64,000 bases of DNA. Source: Octadecabacter arcticus 238. GTDB taxonomy: Bacteria; Pseudomonadota; Alphaproteobacteria; Rhodobacterales; Rhodobacteraceae. The stretch covers positions 3,539,001 to 3,603,000 of the forward strand of contig NC_020908.1 in assembly GCF_000155735.2 (NCBI RefSeq). Reading direction: 5' to 3'. The position numbers and the translations under genes are program-made. Of this stretch, positions 27,048-35,901 are shown piece after piece. Position 1 is the stretch's first letter. Every line of letters begins with the position of its first letter. The notes under the pieces were generated by a model. That model did not search any database. It was not told the origin of the DNA and saw only the letters and a program-made list of their open reading frames with translations.

Positions 27048-28148
27048 ATGACCACTGGATTTTTTTGGGATGAGAAGTGCTTTTGGCACGGCGGTGGAAA
27101 TTATGCTGGCATGCTCCCTGTGGGCGGCTTGGTGCAGCCCATGGTCGGCGGTGGTCTGCCCGAAAGCCCTGAAAGCAAACGCCGTTTAATGAACCTGATG
27201 GACGTCACCGGCCTCGCTGGTGATCTGGACATGCGCCATGCGCCTGCCGCAACCACCGAAGACTTACTGCGCGTGCATCCGGCGTCCTACCTCGACACAT
27301 TCAAGGCCACGTCGGACGCGGGGGGCGGCGAACTTGGCCGCCGCACGCCCTTTGGCCCCGGAGGCTACGAGATGGCCGCGCTGTCTGCAGGTCTTAGTAT
27401 TGCGGCACTGCAGGCCGTGCTAAAAGGCGAACTCACCAACGCCTACGCCCTGTCGCGCCCCCCCGGTCATCACTGCCTGCCCGATTTTCCCAACGGGTTT
27501 TGCCTGCTTGCCAACCTCGCGCTGGCCATTCAATCGGCCCGCGCCAAGGGTCTGGCCCAGCGGGTTGTTGTGCTCGATTGGGATGTGCACCACGGCAATG
27601 GCACCGAGGCAATCTTTTACGACGACCCCGACGTGCTGACAATTTCCATGCACCAAGACCGCAACTACCCGATGGATACTGGCGATTTCGCCGATCGCGG
27701 GCGCGGCAAGGGCGCGGGGTTCAACCTCAACATCCCGCTGCCCCCAGGCACTGGCCACATCGGATACCTCTCGACGATGGAGCGCATCGTGATCCCGCAA
27801 GTCCAAGCGTTCAAACCCGATGTGATCGTCATTGCCTGTGGCTATGACGCGGCCGCGATTGACCCATTGGGCCGGATGCTGGCAACGGCGCAAACATTTC
27901 AGGTGATGACACAGCAGGTCAAATCGCTGGCAGAGGACCTCTGCGGCGGTCGGTTGATGATGGCGCACGAGGGCGGCTATTCCGAAGTCTACGTGCCGTT
28001 CTGCGGCCACCACGTCATCGCCGAAATGGCAGGCAGTAACATCGTCGCGCCCGACCCGTTTGGTGACGTGTTCCCTCTCAGGCAGCCAACAGCTGCGTTC
28101 GATCGGTTTCTGGATGGGCTGTTAGGGGACATGGCAGACGCGCTTTAG
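27048..28148 (+). CDS. class II histone deacetylase-like amidohydrolase
   Basis: This 366-residue zinc deacetylase of the arginase/HDAC fold has RPPGHHCLPDFPNGFC (tandem His), VVVLDWDVHHGNGTEAIFY (metal ligands) and ACGYDAAAIDPLG. Bacterial class II members act on acetylated polyamines or other small amides, or on acetyl-lysine; the substrate here is not evident. ATG 27048 has GGAGG 8 bases upstream. It probably forms an operon with the 84-residue gene before it. Confidence 0.9.
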   Translation: MTTGFFWDEKCFWHGGGNYAGMLPVGGLVQPMVGGGLPESPESKRRLMNLMDVTGLAGDLDMRHAPAATTEDLLRVHPASYLDTFKATSDAGGGELGRRTPFGPGGYEMAALSAGLSIAALQAVLKGELTNAYALSRPPGHHCLPDFPNGFCLLANLALAIQSARAKGLAQRVVVLDWDVHHGNGTEAIFYDDPDVLTISMHQDRNYPMDTGDFADRGRGKGAGFNLNIPLPPGTGHIGYLSTMERIVIPQVQAFKPDVIVIACGYDAAAIDPLGRMLATAQTFQVMTQQVKSLAEDLCGGRLMMAHEGGYSEVYVPFCGHHVIAEMAGSNIVAPDPFGDVFPLRQPTAAFDRFLDGLLGDMADAL

Positions 28149-28170
28149 TGGGGGACCGCGTTCGCAGGCT

Positions 28171-28578
28171 TTAATTTGTCCCCGTAACGCCGCTGACCTG
28201 TGTGCAGGGATACATTTCAAAAGTGCTGGAATTTGGCAGTTGCAGGCTAAAGTGGTCATCGTTCGGCGGGAACCGTGGAGCCCCAAAGACGACGATTCCG
28301 CTAAGTTCTTTATCCGCAAAATAGCAAATACTATCGTAGCCCGCGAGTCCGGTTCCAGCCAGGACACTTTCATTAAGGATGCACGCAAATCCAGGACCGG
28401 AGATGGTTGACGGGGTCCAATAGATCAGGTTTTCAAGGGATTGCTCCGGCGCGCAACCGCCCTTTGTAGTTGAATAAGAGGTAAATTCGTCCTGCGCCAC
28501 GACGGGCGAAACGCACGCAAAACTCACGGCTGCGGCGAGCGCGACAATCCGGTTTTTCGTGCCCGACATACCAATCAT
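28171..28578 (-). CDS. secreted hypothetical protein
   Basis: The 135-residue product begins with a signal peptide (MIGMSGTKNRIVALAAAVSF, cleavage likely after SPVVA). The mature part has four Cys (GGCAPEQ, GFACIL, SICYFAD, YPCTQV) that could form two disulfides. No family recognised. AAAGGG lies 7 bases before ATG 28578. Convergent to the deacetylase. Confidence 0.65.
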   Translation of the reverse strand: MIGMSGTKNRIVALAAAVSFACVSPVVAQDEFTSYSTTKGGCAPEQSLENLIYWTPSTISGPGFACILNESVLAGTGLAGYDSICYFADKELSGIVVFGAPRFPPNDDHFSLQLPNSSTFEMYPCTQVSGVTGTN

Positions 28579-28810
28579 TTTGCTACCCTTTTCACGATCA
28601 TCGCATTGTGTATTGCCCAGCAATTGGACGTGATATCTTCACATTTCGTCACTGAATTAGCATCAACTTTGGCACAGTTATTTCTGCAAATCCAGCCAGC
28701 GGTCACTCCAATCTTTTTGTCATTTTTTGAGGCGCCCATATCGAGAGAATGGACATCAAAATGATCAGCCGCCTGCTTGCGCCCCCCGCCGCGCTCTGCG
28801 ACAGTTCGGC

Positions 28811-29497
28811 ATGTCATCTGCCCCCCGCACCTTCGCTGATTTGAAACCGACGCGCGCGGATATTGAAAGCATATGCAGCACACAGCAGCCAACCACGCTT
28901 ACGAATTGCGATCTGGACGGGTTAGATTTATCAGATCTGAATTTCACCGGATGGTGTTTTGATCACTGTGGTTTCAAACGCACTTCGTTGAAGGGCGCGC
29001 AACTGGAAGACACCCGTTTCAAAAGCTGCCGCGCTGCGGAGTCCAGCTTTTTGAGCGCCACCTTGCAAGAGAGCGCGATTGACGGTGGCGACTTCAGCAA
29101 CACCGATTTTCGCAATGCCATGCTGGCGGATCTCAAAATATGCCATTGCAAAATGACAGGCGCCGATCTGACAGACGCGAAAACCGCTGACCTCGTGCTG
29201 GAAGACGTTCTACTGGTCTTCGCCATTCTCCCAAAGCTGTCGTTTCGCAAAGTTACCCTAACGCGGGTTAATTTTAGCGAGGCAGACCTACGCTCATGCG
29301 ACTTTCGCGAAGCCATTTTCGACGACTGCTCGCTTCGCGATGCAAATCTGGAAAACTGCAAGTTTGAAGACGCTGATCTGCGTGGCGCTGATCTTGGCGG
29401 TGTGCGGCTGAGCGATGCGCGCCGTTTCAAGGGCGCGCACATCTCAAAACGACAAGCGGCAGACCTGCTTTCCCAATTGGGTCTTCGGGTCTCCTGA
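28811..29497 (+). CDS. pentapeptide-repeat protein (Qnr/MfpA-like fold)
   Basis: This 228-residue soluble protein has consecutive A(D/N)LXX-type pentapeptides, for example LDGLDLSDLNFTG, TSLKGAQLEDTRF, FSEADLRSCDFREAIF and DLRGADLGGVRLSDA, with an interruption at about 135-150. Such right-handed quadrilateral helices mimic DNA in Qnr and MfpA, but most homologues have no known target. There is no signal peptide or membrane segment, unlike the pentapeptide protein at 18.6 kb. ATG 28811 starts MSSAPRTFADLKPTRADI. Confidence 0.85.
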   Translation: MSSAPRTFADLKPTRADIESICSTQQPTTLTNCDLDGLDLSDLNFTGWCFDHCGFKRTSLKGAQLEDTRFKSCRAAESSFLSATLQESAIDGGDFSNTDFRNAMLADLKICHCKMTGADLTDAKTADLVLEDVLLVFAILPKLSFRKVTLTRVNFSEADLRSCDFREAIFDDCSLRDANLENCKFEDADLRGADLGGVRLSDARRFKGAHISKRQAADLLSQLGLRVS

Positions 29498-29544
29498 CGC
29501 ACCCCGATCTCCACGCCACTCCACGTCTGCACGGCGCAATTGTC

Positions 29545-29886
29545 TTATTGGTATGCCGCATCAACCATAAATTCGACCTTCAGTTCAGCCCGCGCCAGTT
29601 TTGCATTGACGCAAGCACGTGCAGGGGCGTGACCGGATGGAACCCATGCGTTCCAGACCGCGTTCAACCCTGCAAAATCATCCATATCCGCCAGCCAGAC
29701 CGTCACGCGGAGCATGTCTTTGCGTGATGATCCCGCCTTGATCAACAACGCGTCAATCTTGTCCAGACAGGTTTGCACCTGAATTTCTATCGTGTCGCCT
29801 TCGGCCACTTGGCCAGTCAAATACGCCACACCATTGTGCTTGACGATTTTAGAAGAGCGTTCGCCCGTTTCAATGCGTTCAATCAT
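29545..29886 (-). CDS. RidA-family protein
   Basis: This 113-residue protein of the RidA/YjgF/UK114 family includes enamine/imine deaminases that clear reactive 2-aminoacrylate. Typical pieces are VAYLTGQVAEGDTIEIQVQT, LLIKAGSSRKDMLRVTVWL and HAPARACVNAKLARAELKVE. The Arg of the PARAC motif is the expected catalytic Arg. ATG 29886 (MIERIETGERSSKIV) is chosen over the upstream one. It lies just downstream of the broken DMSP-lyase-like gene on the same strand. Confidence 0.9.
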   Translation of the reverse strand: MIERIETGERSSKIVKHNGVAYLTGQVAEGDTIEIQVQTCLDKIDALLIKAGSSRKDMLRVTVWLADMDDFAGLNAVWNAWVPSGHAPARACVNAKLARAELKVEFMVDAAYQ

Positions 29887-30432
29887 CGGATGTCCTTTGT
29901 TCAATTCAGCGCGACTGCGCCTGTGTTGCGGCTCACTTTGGAGCTTTATCAACGCGCCCTAGGTCTGCGGCAACCCCTGATAAACATACTGCGCCGTCGA
30001 AAGATCGCCGCGCCACGCATAGGCCGACATGAATCCTTGTGTCCCCATGCGCGTGGCATGTGGCATCATTGACGGGTGATATGACCGCCCCCTGACGCCG
30101 CTGCGCGTAAAATCGGCATTCCCGCGTTTTCAATCCGCCTGCCCCGCCAGCATCACGAACACCTCTTCTGCCGGATGGGTACGAATGCCGTATTCGCTGT
30201 TGGGCAACATCCCGCAGACCCCCAAACGCACCACATCAGATCGCGCCAAACCACCCGGCCCCAACAATTCCACATGCAATTTTCCCACACCAGAGGCGAG
30301 GTATTTTGGATCGCTCGATGTGCTTGGCTGCGCCCAGTCCAGCGGCGTCTGCGCCAATAAGCAGCACACCGGATGGGCATCGGCTGCGACCATGATATCG
30401 ATCATGCTGGGTGGCAGTGCCACCCCGCGCCA

Positions 30433-31652
30433 CAGGGCAATCGCATTTGGCTCATGTTGTTGCCAAGTCACTGAGAATGCTGCGTAAGAAGGTGGTGTCC
30501 CAGCCTGCACGTTTGATTTTTATGGAGAGAGAGCCCTTGGATGTGTCACGCCGGAGGACGTCGAGTGCGCGGCGACGTAGAACGGCGATGTTGCCGGGAC
30601 CGTTGTCTTTCCGATTGCGTGCGGCGTCCTCGCGGAAAGACACATCCAACTGCCAATGAAGGGCATTTTCGATGGCCCAATGGTCGCGGACAGCGGCCAA
30701 CAGCACCTCAGGTGTGGGAACCCAAGACAGCGCGAAGTAGCGGGTCTCTGAGGTCACCTTTCCGCCCGTCTCTCTGGTCGCCTCGATGCGACCGAACCCC
30801 TTGAGGCCAGGGAATTCGTGGTATTCTGCCAATGCCTTAGCCGATACCACAACCGCCTTACGGGTTTCTTTTCTTCCATGGCCGGTATTTTCCGTAACGG
30901 CTGTTGGATCGCTTTTGTGCCCCTTGCTGAAACATCCACGGGCGTCAGACAACAGGGATTCCTGGTTACCCTTGAGGGCGAGGCACCAATCACCGCCGCC
31001 TGCGTTGATTGCGGCAACCGTGCGGCGGTTGCAATGTAATGCATCACCGGTGACCACCTTGCCCCGCAGATCGATCAACCCAAGCGCCTCTATGGCCGCG
31101 CTGAGTTCTGTGCCTCGGTCGGCAGGTACTGTCGCCAACGTCAGGCGCAGCCGCGAGGCATAGGCTGAGACCATCATGCGGGTCCGTGCGCTTTCGCCCG
31201 GGTCGCGCGCACCCCGTAACGCTTTGCCGTCAATCGCGATGATATCACCGTCTTTGAGGAGCTTGGTCACATCGGCAAGTACCTTACTGAAGGCCGCATC
31301 GAGTGCCTTCGGGTCGATGATCCGGAAGACCTCCGAGAAGGTATCATGCGATGGAATGGCATGCTTGAGTTTCAGGAAGTTCCTGAAAAGGCTCTCTTTT
31401 GCACGGCCAAATGCGGCCATCTCGGCGCAGGAGGTCGATCCACATAAGACCGACACGAAGGCGATAACGAGCAGTTCACCAAGGTCGTGGCGCACGTTAC
31501 TGGCGCGCGGATCAGGAACTTCGTCGAAGGCGGATAGAAAAATATGCATGGCGATGAGCACCCGATGAGAACAACCACCCATCCAGAATCCATCCCGCCA
31601 TCACCTGCAAGAGCAATCCTTTACTCACTCAGTTCCAAACGCGATTCCCCTG
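30433..31652 (-). mobile_element. ISAs1-family insertion sequence, copy B
   Basis: The element is 1220 bp with ends CAGGGCAATCGCATTTGG and CAGGGGAATCGCGTTTGG. It is flanked by a 10-bp direct repeat with one mismatch (CCCCGCGCCA at 30423-30432, CGCCGCGCCA at 31653-31662). It interrupts the DMSP-lyase-like gene. The transposase is only distantly similar to that of the element at 10712. Confidence 0.9.
30452..31549 (-). CDS. ISAs1-family transposase
   Basis: The transposase has 365 residues from ATG 31549 (MHIFLSAFDEVPDPRASNVR). The N-terminal associated domain shows ELLVIAFVSVLCGSTSCAEM. The catalytic blocks are IIAIDGKALRGARD, KVVTGDALHCN, CLALKGNQESL and DHWAIENALHWQLDVSF, and the end is LRSILSDLATT. 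The frame is intact and the stop lies 19 bases inside the left end, so the element may be functional. Confidence 0.92.
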   Translation of the reverse strand: MHIFLSAFDEVPDPRASNVRHDLGELLVIAFVSVLCGSTSCAEMAAFGRAKESLFRNFLKLKHAIPSHDTFSEVFRIIDPKALDAAFSKVLADVTKLLKDGDIIAIDGKALRGARDPGESARTRMMVSAYASRLRLTLATVPADRGTELSAAIEALGLIDLRGKVVTGDALHCNRRTVAAINAGGGDWCLALKGNQESLLSDARGCFSKGHKSDPTAVTENTGHGRKETRKAVVVSAKALAEYHEFPGLKGFGRIEATRETGGKVTSETRYFALSWVPTPEVLLAAVRDHWAIENALHWQLDVSFREDAARNRKDNGPGNIAVLRRRALDVLRRDTSKGSLSIKIKRAGWDTTFLRSILSDLATT

Positions 31653-31933
31653 CGCCGCGCCATCAAACCGCGCATCTGGCGCCGCAGCAATCAATTCTGC
31701 GCGCGCCGCGGCTTTGATCGGCTCATCTGCGTCAAACGCCGCAGCCGGCGCCACGAATAGACTGCGCAGGTCCATCAGGCTCCCCCCGTTTAGGTTGCAT
31801 CGGCCTGCAGAAGGTATCCAAGCATCCGCAAAGGTCCGCGATTTCTCCGACAGGGACCCGACGTTTTCGGCCCACATCTGGTGGCGGCGCGGCGCAGCCC
31901 CTATATGCATCGCAACACAACCAAGGATTCCCA

Positions 31934-32512
31934 ATGCCAGTACCGAACCAAGCCGCCCTCGATTTCCTGCTGTCGCGCCGGTCCCGCCCAGCCAAGACCC
32001 TGCGCGCACCAGTGCCGGATCGCGCCACGCTTGACATGCTGTTGACCGCCGCCGCCCGCACCCCGGATCATGGCAAACTGGAACCATGGCGCTTTATCGT
32101 GCTGGGAAAGCCTGCGTTGGCACGGCTTGCGGCGATGATCCCCGAATGTGCAGCAGCGTTGAATATTGCGCCCGACACCGTTGAAAAAGCAATCTCGCAA
32201 TACCGCGACGCGGACCTTGCGATTGTGGTGGTCGACAGCCCCGTGACGTCGGAAAAAGTGCCCCAGATCGAACAAGCCTATTCGGCGGGTGCGGTCTGTC
32301 TGTCGCTGCTTAACGCCACCCTTGCGGCGGGCTGGGGGGCAAATTGGCTGTCCGGCTGGGCGTCTCATGACCGTGTGTTTTGCGAACACGGCGTCGGTCT
32401 TGCGCCCCATGAACGCATCGCGGGGCTGATCCATATCGGCACTGAAACCAACGCCCCACCCGAACGCCCACGCCCCGATCTGGCGCAAAAAGTAACGTGG
32501 CTCGACGCATGA
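31934..32512 (+). CDS. nitroreductase-family flavoprotein (YdjA-like)
   Basis: This 192-residue FMN-dependent NAD(P)H reductase has the FMN-binding opening SRRSRPAKTLRAPVPDRATL, AARTPDHGKLEPWRFIVLG, and the later LLNATLAAGWGANWLSG. The short form resembles YdjA. The physiological electron acceptor is unknown. The gene overlaps the next one by ATGA (32509-32512), so the two are translationally coupled. It is divergent from the DMSP-lyase pseudogene. Confidence 0.88.
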   Translation: MPVPNQAALDFLLSRRSRPAKTLRAPVPDRATLDMLLTAAARTPDHGKLEPWRFIVLGKPALARLAAMIPECAAALNIAPDTVEKAISQYRDADLAIVVVDSPVTSEKVPQIEQAYSAGAVCLSLLNATLAAGWGANWLSGWASHDRVFCEHGVGLAPHERIAGLIHIGTETNAPPERPRPDLAQKVTWLDA

Positions 32513-33204
32513 TATTTGCGGATTTCGCAAAGGCGCTTGGCCAGATGAATGACCGCGCGTTTCGGCGCGTGCTGTTTCTTGGCCTTGGTCTGACGGTGGC
32601 CTTGCTTGTGGCGATCTACGCAGGCTTTTTGTCTTTGATTGAGGCGTTCGCAGGTGGCCCCATCACGCTTCCTATTATTGGTGAGGTCAGTTGGATCGAC
32701 AATCTGCTCGGATGGGGTGGGCTTGGTGTCATCATCTTGATGTCGATCTTCTTGATGATCCCTGCCGCGTCCGCGATCACCTCGTTCTTCCTTGATGATG
32801 TGGCGGACGCTGTCGAAGCCAAACATTTCCCACATCTGGCCCCCGCCCCCGAGGTGCCGTTCATCGACGCACTACGCGATACAGTTCTTTTCTTTGGGGT
32901 GCTGGTCGGGGCCAATCTTTTGGCGATCATCGGCTATGGGCTGTTGCCGTTCTTTGCGGTGCCAATCTTTTACGCCCTCAACGGTTTCCTGTTGGGGCGT
33001 GAGTATTTCACCATCGCCGCCACCCGTCGCGAAGGACGCGAGGGCGCACGCAACATGCGCCGCAAATACCTGCCCCAGATTTGGATGGCCGGCATTCTGA
33101 TGGCCCTGCCGCTGACAATCCCGCTGATGAACCTGTTCATCCCGATCCTTGGCGCGGCGACGTTCACCCATCTTTATCACCGTCTGGCTGGGCAGAACGG
33201 CTAA
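32509..33204 (+). CDS. EI24/CysZ-like membrane protein
   Basis: This 231-residue membrane protein of the EI24 domain family has four main hydrophobic segments (about 22-45, 65-90, 120-155, 185-220). The amphipathic segment FLDDVADAVEAKHFP and the pattern FFAVPIFYALNGFLLGREYF are typical. CysZ of this family takes up sulfate, but alphaproteobacterial homologues are not characterised. ATG 32509 overlaps the stop of the nitroreductase gene. Confidence 0.82.
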   Translation: MIFADFAKALGQMNDRAFRRVLFLGLGLTVALLVAIYAGFLSLIEAFAGGPITLPIIGEVSWIDNLLGWGGLGVIILMSIFLMIPAASAITSFFLDDVADAVEAKHFPHLAPAPEVPFIDALRDTVLFFGVLVGANLLAIIGYGLLPFFAVPIFYALNGFLLGREYFTIAATRREGREGARNMRRKYLPQIWMAGILMALPLTIPLMNLFIPILGAATFTHLYHRLAGQNG

Positions 33205-33250
33205 TCCGGCCTAGTCTGGGGCATCTTTTGTCCTAGGCGGAGCTGGAGCC

Positions 33251-34297
33251 ATGCCCCCACACGGTAAACCCGACGATCCGTTTGCGTTTCGCAAAGCCCA
33301 TGAAATTCGCGCCTTGGACGCACATTTCGATCTGCGCAATGTGCCACCCCGCGCGCAAGATCGCCTGTTGCTGGCCTGCTGGAACATCGCCAATTTTGGC
33401 GTGCAGAACCGAAGCGACAACGCGCTGGATCTGCTGGCCCATATTTGTGGCCGCTTTGATCTGATCGCGGTTCAGGAAGTGAACGAAAACTGGCACCCGC
33501 TGGCAGACATGGTTAAGCACATGGGCCCGACATGGGATTTCATCATGTCAGACACCGCTGGTAATTCCGAACGTTTGGCGTTTGTGTTTGATCGAGACCG
33601 TGTCACCCCCAAGCAGTTGTTCGGAGAGGTCGCACTGCGCGCCCGTGACTTCCCCAAGCGCGACGTCACGGTGCACTACACCTACTACAACAAACCCAAA
33701 TCCAAACGTTTTGACGACCTCGCGTTTGAACCGTTTGATCGCAATCCCTACATCGGCTCCTTCGCCTGCGGCTCTGTCGATCTGACACTGGCAAACTGTC
33801 ATCTGTATTACGGCAAAGGCGGCAACCCGACCACACAGGCCAAACGCCAAGCCTATGCACGCCGCGTGATGGAGGTTCACGCGCTGGCACGTTGGGCCGA
33901 CAAACGGTCACAAAAAGACACGACCTACGACCAAGATATCATCCTGCTCGGGGACATGAATGTACCGGATATGACCCTGAAACAGGCCAGCTACCGCGCC
34001 TTGATCGAATACGGCATGCAGCCGCTGAAATATGCGTCGCGTGTAGGTGGCTCGAACCTGTCGGGCAAAAACACCTATGACCAAATGGCCTTCGCACCGG
34101 GCCGATTGCAGACCCGCATCATTGACTACGATGTGTTTGATTTCGACAATGCGGTGTTTGCGGGGTTGTGGGACAAGCTCGACACGACTGCGGACCCCGA
34201 CCCCAACCCTGACAAACGCGTGTCAGAATTTCGCAGCCATGTGAACTATCACCTGTCGGACCATCGCCCGCTGTGGGTTCAGTTGGACGTGTCCTGA
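33251..34297 (+). CDS. endonuclease/exonuclease/phosphatase-family protein
   Basis: This 348-residue protein has the DNase I-like fold: LLLACWNIANFG with Asn near the N-terminus, FDLIAVQEVNEN with the metal-binding Glu, IILLGDMNVPDM and the terminal YHLSDHRPLWVQL with the Asp-His pair. No signal peptide is visible. The substrate could be nucleic acid or a phosphoester. It follows the EI24 gene by 46 bases and may be cotranscribed. It overlaps the DUF1467 gene tail to tail by 19 bases. Confidence 0.85.
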   Translation: MPPHGKPDDPFAFRKAHEIRALDAHFDLRNVPPRAQDRLLLACWNIANFGVQNRSDNALDLLAHICGRFDLIAVQEVNENWHPLADMVKHMGPTWDFIMSDTAGNSERLAFVFDRDRVTPKQLFGEVALRARDFPKRDVTVHYTYYNKPKSKRFDDLAFEPFDRNPYIGSFACGSVDLTLANCHLYYGKGGNPTTQAKRQAYARRVMEVHALARWADKRSQKDTTYDQDIILLGDMNVPDMTLKQASYRALIEYGMQPLKYASRVGGSNLSGKNTYDQMAFAPGRLQTRIIDYDVFDFDNAVFAGLWDKLDTTADPDPNPDKRVSEFRSHVNYHLSDHRPLWVQLDVS

Positions 34298-34590
34298 ACA
34301 CCGTTTTGCTGAATGCTTGTCGGCGTTGCCATGCGGTCAAACCAGTCCAGTTCACGAACCGATATCCAGCCCGACAAGATGACCGTCGCCAACACGGCCC
34401 AGATCGGCACTGCGAAATACGTGGTGATCCGCGCCTTGCGCCCGACGACCGCCCCTGATGGTGCAGATTCATGGGTTCCAGGCACAACCTCACCGACGTC
34501 ACCTTGGGTTTCCAAGCGCAGTGGCAGGACTATGAAAAACGTCAAAAACCAGACGACGGCGAACAGAACGATTGCAGATGTGATACCCAT
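34279..34590 (-). CDS. DUF1467-family membrane protein
   Basis: This 103-residue protein has two hydrophobic segments (about 4-24 and 58-76) separated by a polar loop. The opening GITSAIVLFAVVWFLTFFIVLPLRL is characteristic of DUF1467. Function unknown. Its ATG (34588-34590) shares one base with the mce stop TAA, so the two are coupled; this gene pair is common in alphaproteobacteria. Confidence 0.87.
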   Translation of the reverse strand: MGITSAIVLFAVVWFLTFFIVLPLRLETQGDVGEVVPGTHESAPSGAVVGRKARITTYFAVPIWAVLATVILSGWISVRELDWFDRMATPTSIQQNGVQDTSN

Positions 34591-34994
34591 TAGACTTGCT
34601 CCAATTCAATTAGGCAGCCGTTGAAATCTTTCGGATGCAAGAACAGCACAGGCTTGCCGTGTGCGCCGATCTTCGGCTCTCCACTGCCCAAAACCCGCGC
34701 GCCTTCGGCCAGCAGTTTTTCGCGGGCTGCAAGGATGTCATCGACTTCATAGCAGATATGGTGAATCCCGCCAGCGGGGTTTTTTTCAAGAAACCCTTTG
34801 ATCGGGCTATCATCCCCCAAAGGGTACAAAAATTCGATCTTGGTGTTGGGCAGCTCGATGAAAACCACCGTCACCCCGTGATCAGGTTCGTCCTGCGGCG
34901 CGCCCACTTTGGCGCCCAGTGCCGACGCGTATTGCGCACAGGCGGCATCAAGGTCCGGCACCGCGATGGCCACATGGTTCAAACGTCCAATCAT
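34590..34994 (-). CDS. mce: methylmalonyl-CoA epimerase
   Basis: This enzyme interconverts (2R)- and (2S)-methylmalonyl-CoA between propionyl-CoA carboxylase and methylmalonyl-CoA mutase. The 134-residue vicinal-oxygen-chelate protein has the metal ligands in GRLNHVAIAVPDL, GIHHICYEVDD and a Glu in GCLIELEQV. ATG 34994 is the family start (MIGRLNHVAIAV). It works in the same pathway as meaB (0.9 kb). Confidence 0.94.
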   Translation of the reverse strand: MIGRLNHVAIAVPDLDAACAQYASALGAKVGAPQDEPDHGVTVVFIELPNTKIEFLYPLGDDSPIKGFLEKNPAGGIHHICYEVDDILAAREKLLAEGARVLGSGEPKIGAHGKPVLFLHPKDFNGCLIELEQV

Positions 34995-35159
34995 TTTGCG
35001 CCCCTTGCATTGCTGTGCTTGCCTTATCGGGCATGGAACCGCGACGCGCAACGGCCAGCATGTCGCGGGCAAATCGGTGGCTCCATTAACCTTAGATTTA
35101 CAAGAGTGAAGTCTAGTGAGGCTCAGCACAGCCAATTGCGGCCAAATGGGGAAATGATC

Positions 35160-35744
35160 ATGGATAGTATGGACGATTTTATGCAGACGCGCCCGCCGAC
35201 GTCCGCTCGCCCGCTGCTGGGCCTCACGGTTTTGGTGGTCGAAGACAGCCGTTTCGCGTCCGAGGCGATGCGTCTTTTGTGCTTGCGATCCGGTGCGCGG
35301 AGCAGACGCGCTGACAGCTTGTTTCATGCACAGCGCCACCTCAAGATTTATCGCCCCTCAGTTGTGATCATCGACATTGGCCTGCCGGACGGGTCCGGCG
35401 TCGATTTGATCCGCGAACTGACGATCGGAAAATCGCACGTCGACGTGGTGCTTGGCACGTCCGCTGATCCGGATGGTGAACACAAAGCCATCAAGGCGGG
35501 CGCCGATGGGTTTTTAGCCAAACCCCTGTCCAGCATCGGTTATTTCCAATCCAAAATACTTGAACACCTGCCCATAGATCGCCAACCTAAAAACGTGCGG
35601 ATTCTGTGCGAAGACGCTGTTGTTCCCGACGAAGTTGCCCTGCGCGATGATCTGGCCGCCGCCGCAATCGCGCTTGAAGATACCAGCGATCAACGCACTT
35701 TGCGCTATTTGACGCAATTTCTGGGTGGCCTCCCCGCAGTGTAA
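35160..35744 (+). CDS. CheY-like response regulator, probably shortened by a frameshift
   Basis: The receiver domain spans about 23-125: acidic pair E28-D29 in VLVVEDS, phospho-acceptor D72 in VVIIDIGLPDGSG, T100 and K121 in FLAKPLS. A helical output region follows, but the frame stops at FLGGLPAV. In another frame the sequence continues plausibly (VNDTPLSREMDRLAQLQVNG ... IAAMVKERIARTA) to TAA 35873-35875, which suggests a one-base indel near 35735-35745. No histidine kinase is nearby. The start could be ATG 35154, 35160 or 35169; GGGG spacing favours 35160. Confidence 0.8.
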   Translation: MDSMDDFMQTRPPTSARPLLGLTVLVVEDSRFASEAMRLLCLRSGARSRRADSLFHAQRHLKIYRPSVVIIDIGLPDGSGVDLIRELTIGKSHVDVVLGTSADPDGEHKAIKAGADGFLAKPLSSIGYFQSKILEHLPIDRQPKNVRILCEDAVVPDEVALRDDLAAAAIALEDTSDQRTLRYLTQFLGGLPAV

Positions 35745-35901
35745 ACGACACGCCGCTCAGCCGCGAAATGGACAGGTTGGCGCAACTGCAAGTCAACGGT
35801 GATGCGGTGCAGGGCCAAGTCGCCCGCATCGCGGCCATGGTAAAAGAGCGCATTGCGCGTACTGCAGCGATATAAACGGCGTCTAAATAGACGGCGTCGA
35901 T

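Larger units (their letters stand above)
29959..31774 (-). pseudogene. DMSP-lyase-family (cupin) gene, split by ISAs1 and further damaged
   Basis: The gene begins at ATG 31774 (MDLRSLFVAPAAAFDADEPI) and runs to the ISAs1 at 31652. It resumes at 30432 and ends at TAG 29959-29961. The C-terminal half holds the metal motifs of DMSP-lyase-type cupins: RTHPAEEVFVMLAG and SYHPSMMPHATR, then FMSAYAWRGDLSTAQYVYQG. Besides the IS there is a TGA where Trp is expected after AGQAD (30130-30132), and the two halves are out of register by a base near 30415. The family call is by motif; a different cupin family is possible. Confidence 0.68.

Noticed and set aside
30433..30510. Start of the DMSP-lyase-like C-terminal frame at 30510
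   Set aside because: Those codons lie inside the ISAs1 element, whose end is at 30433.
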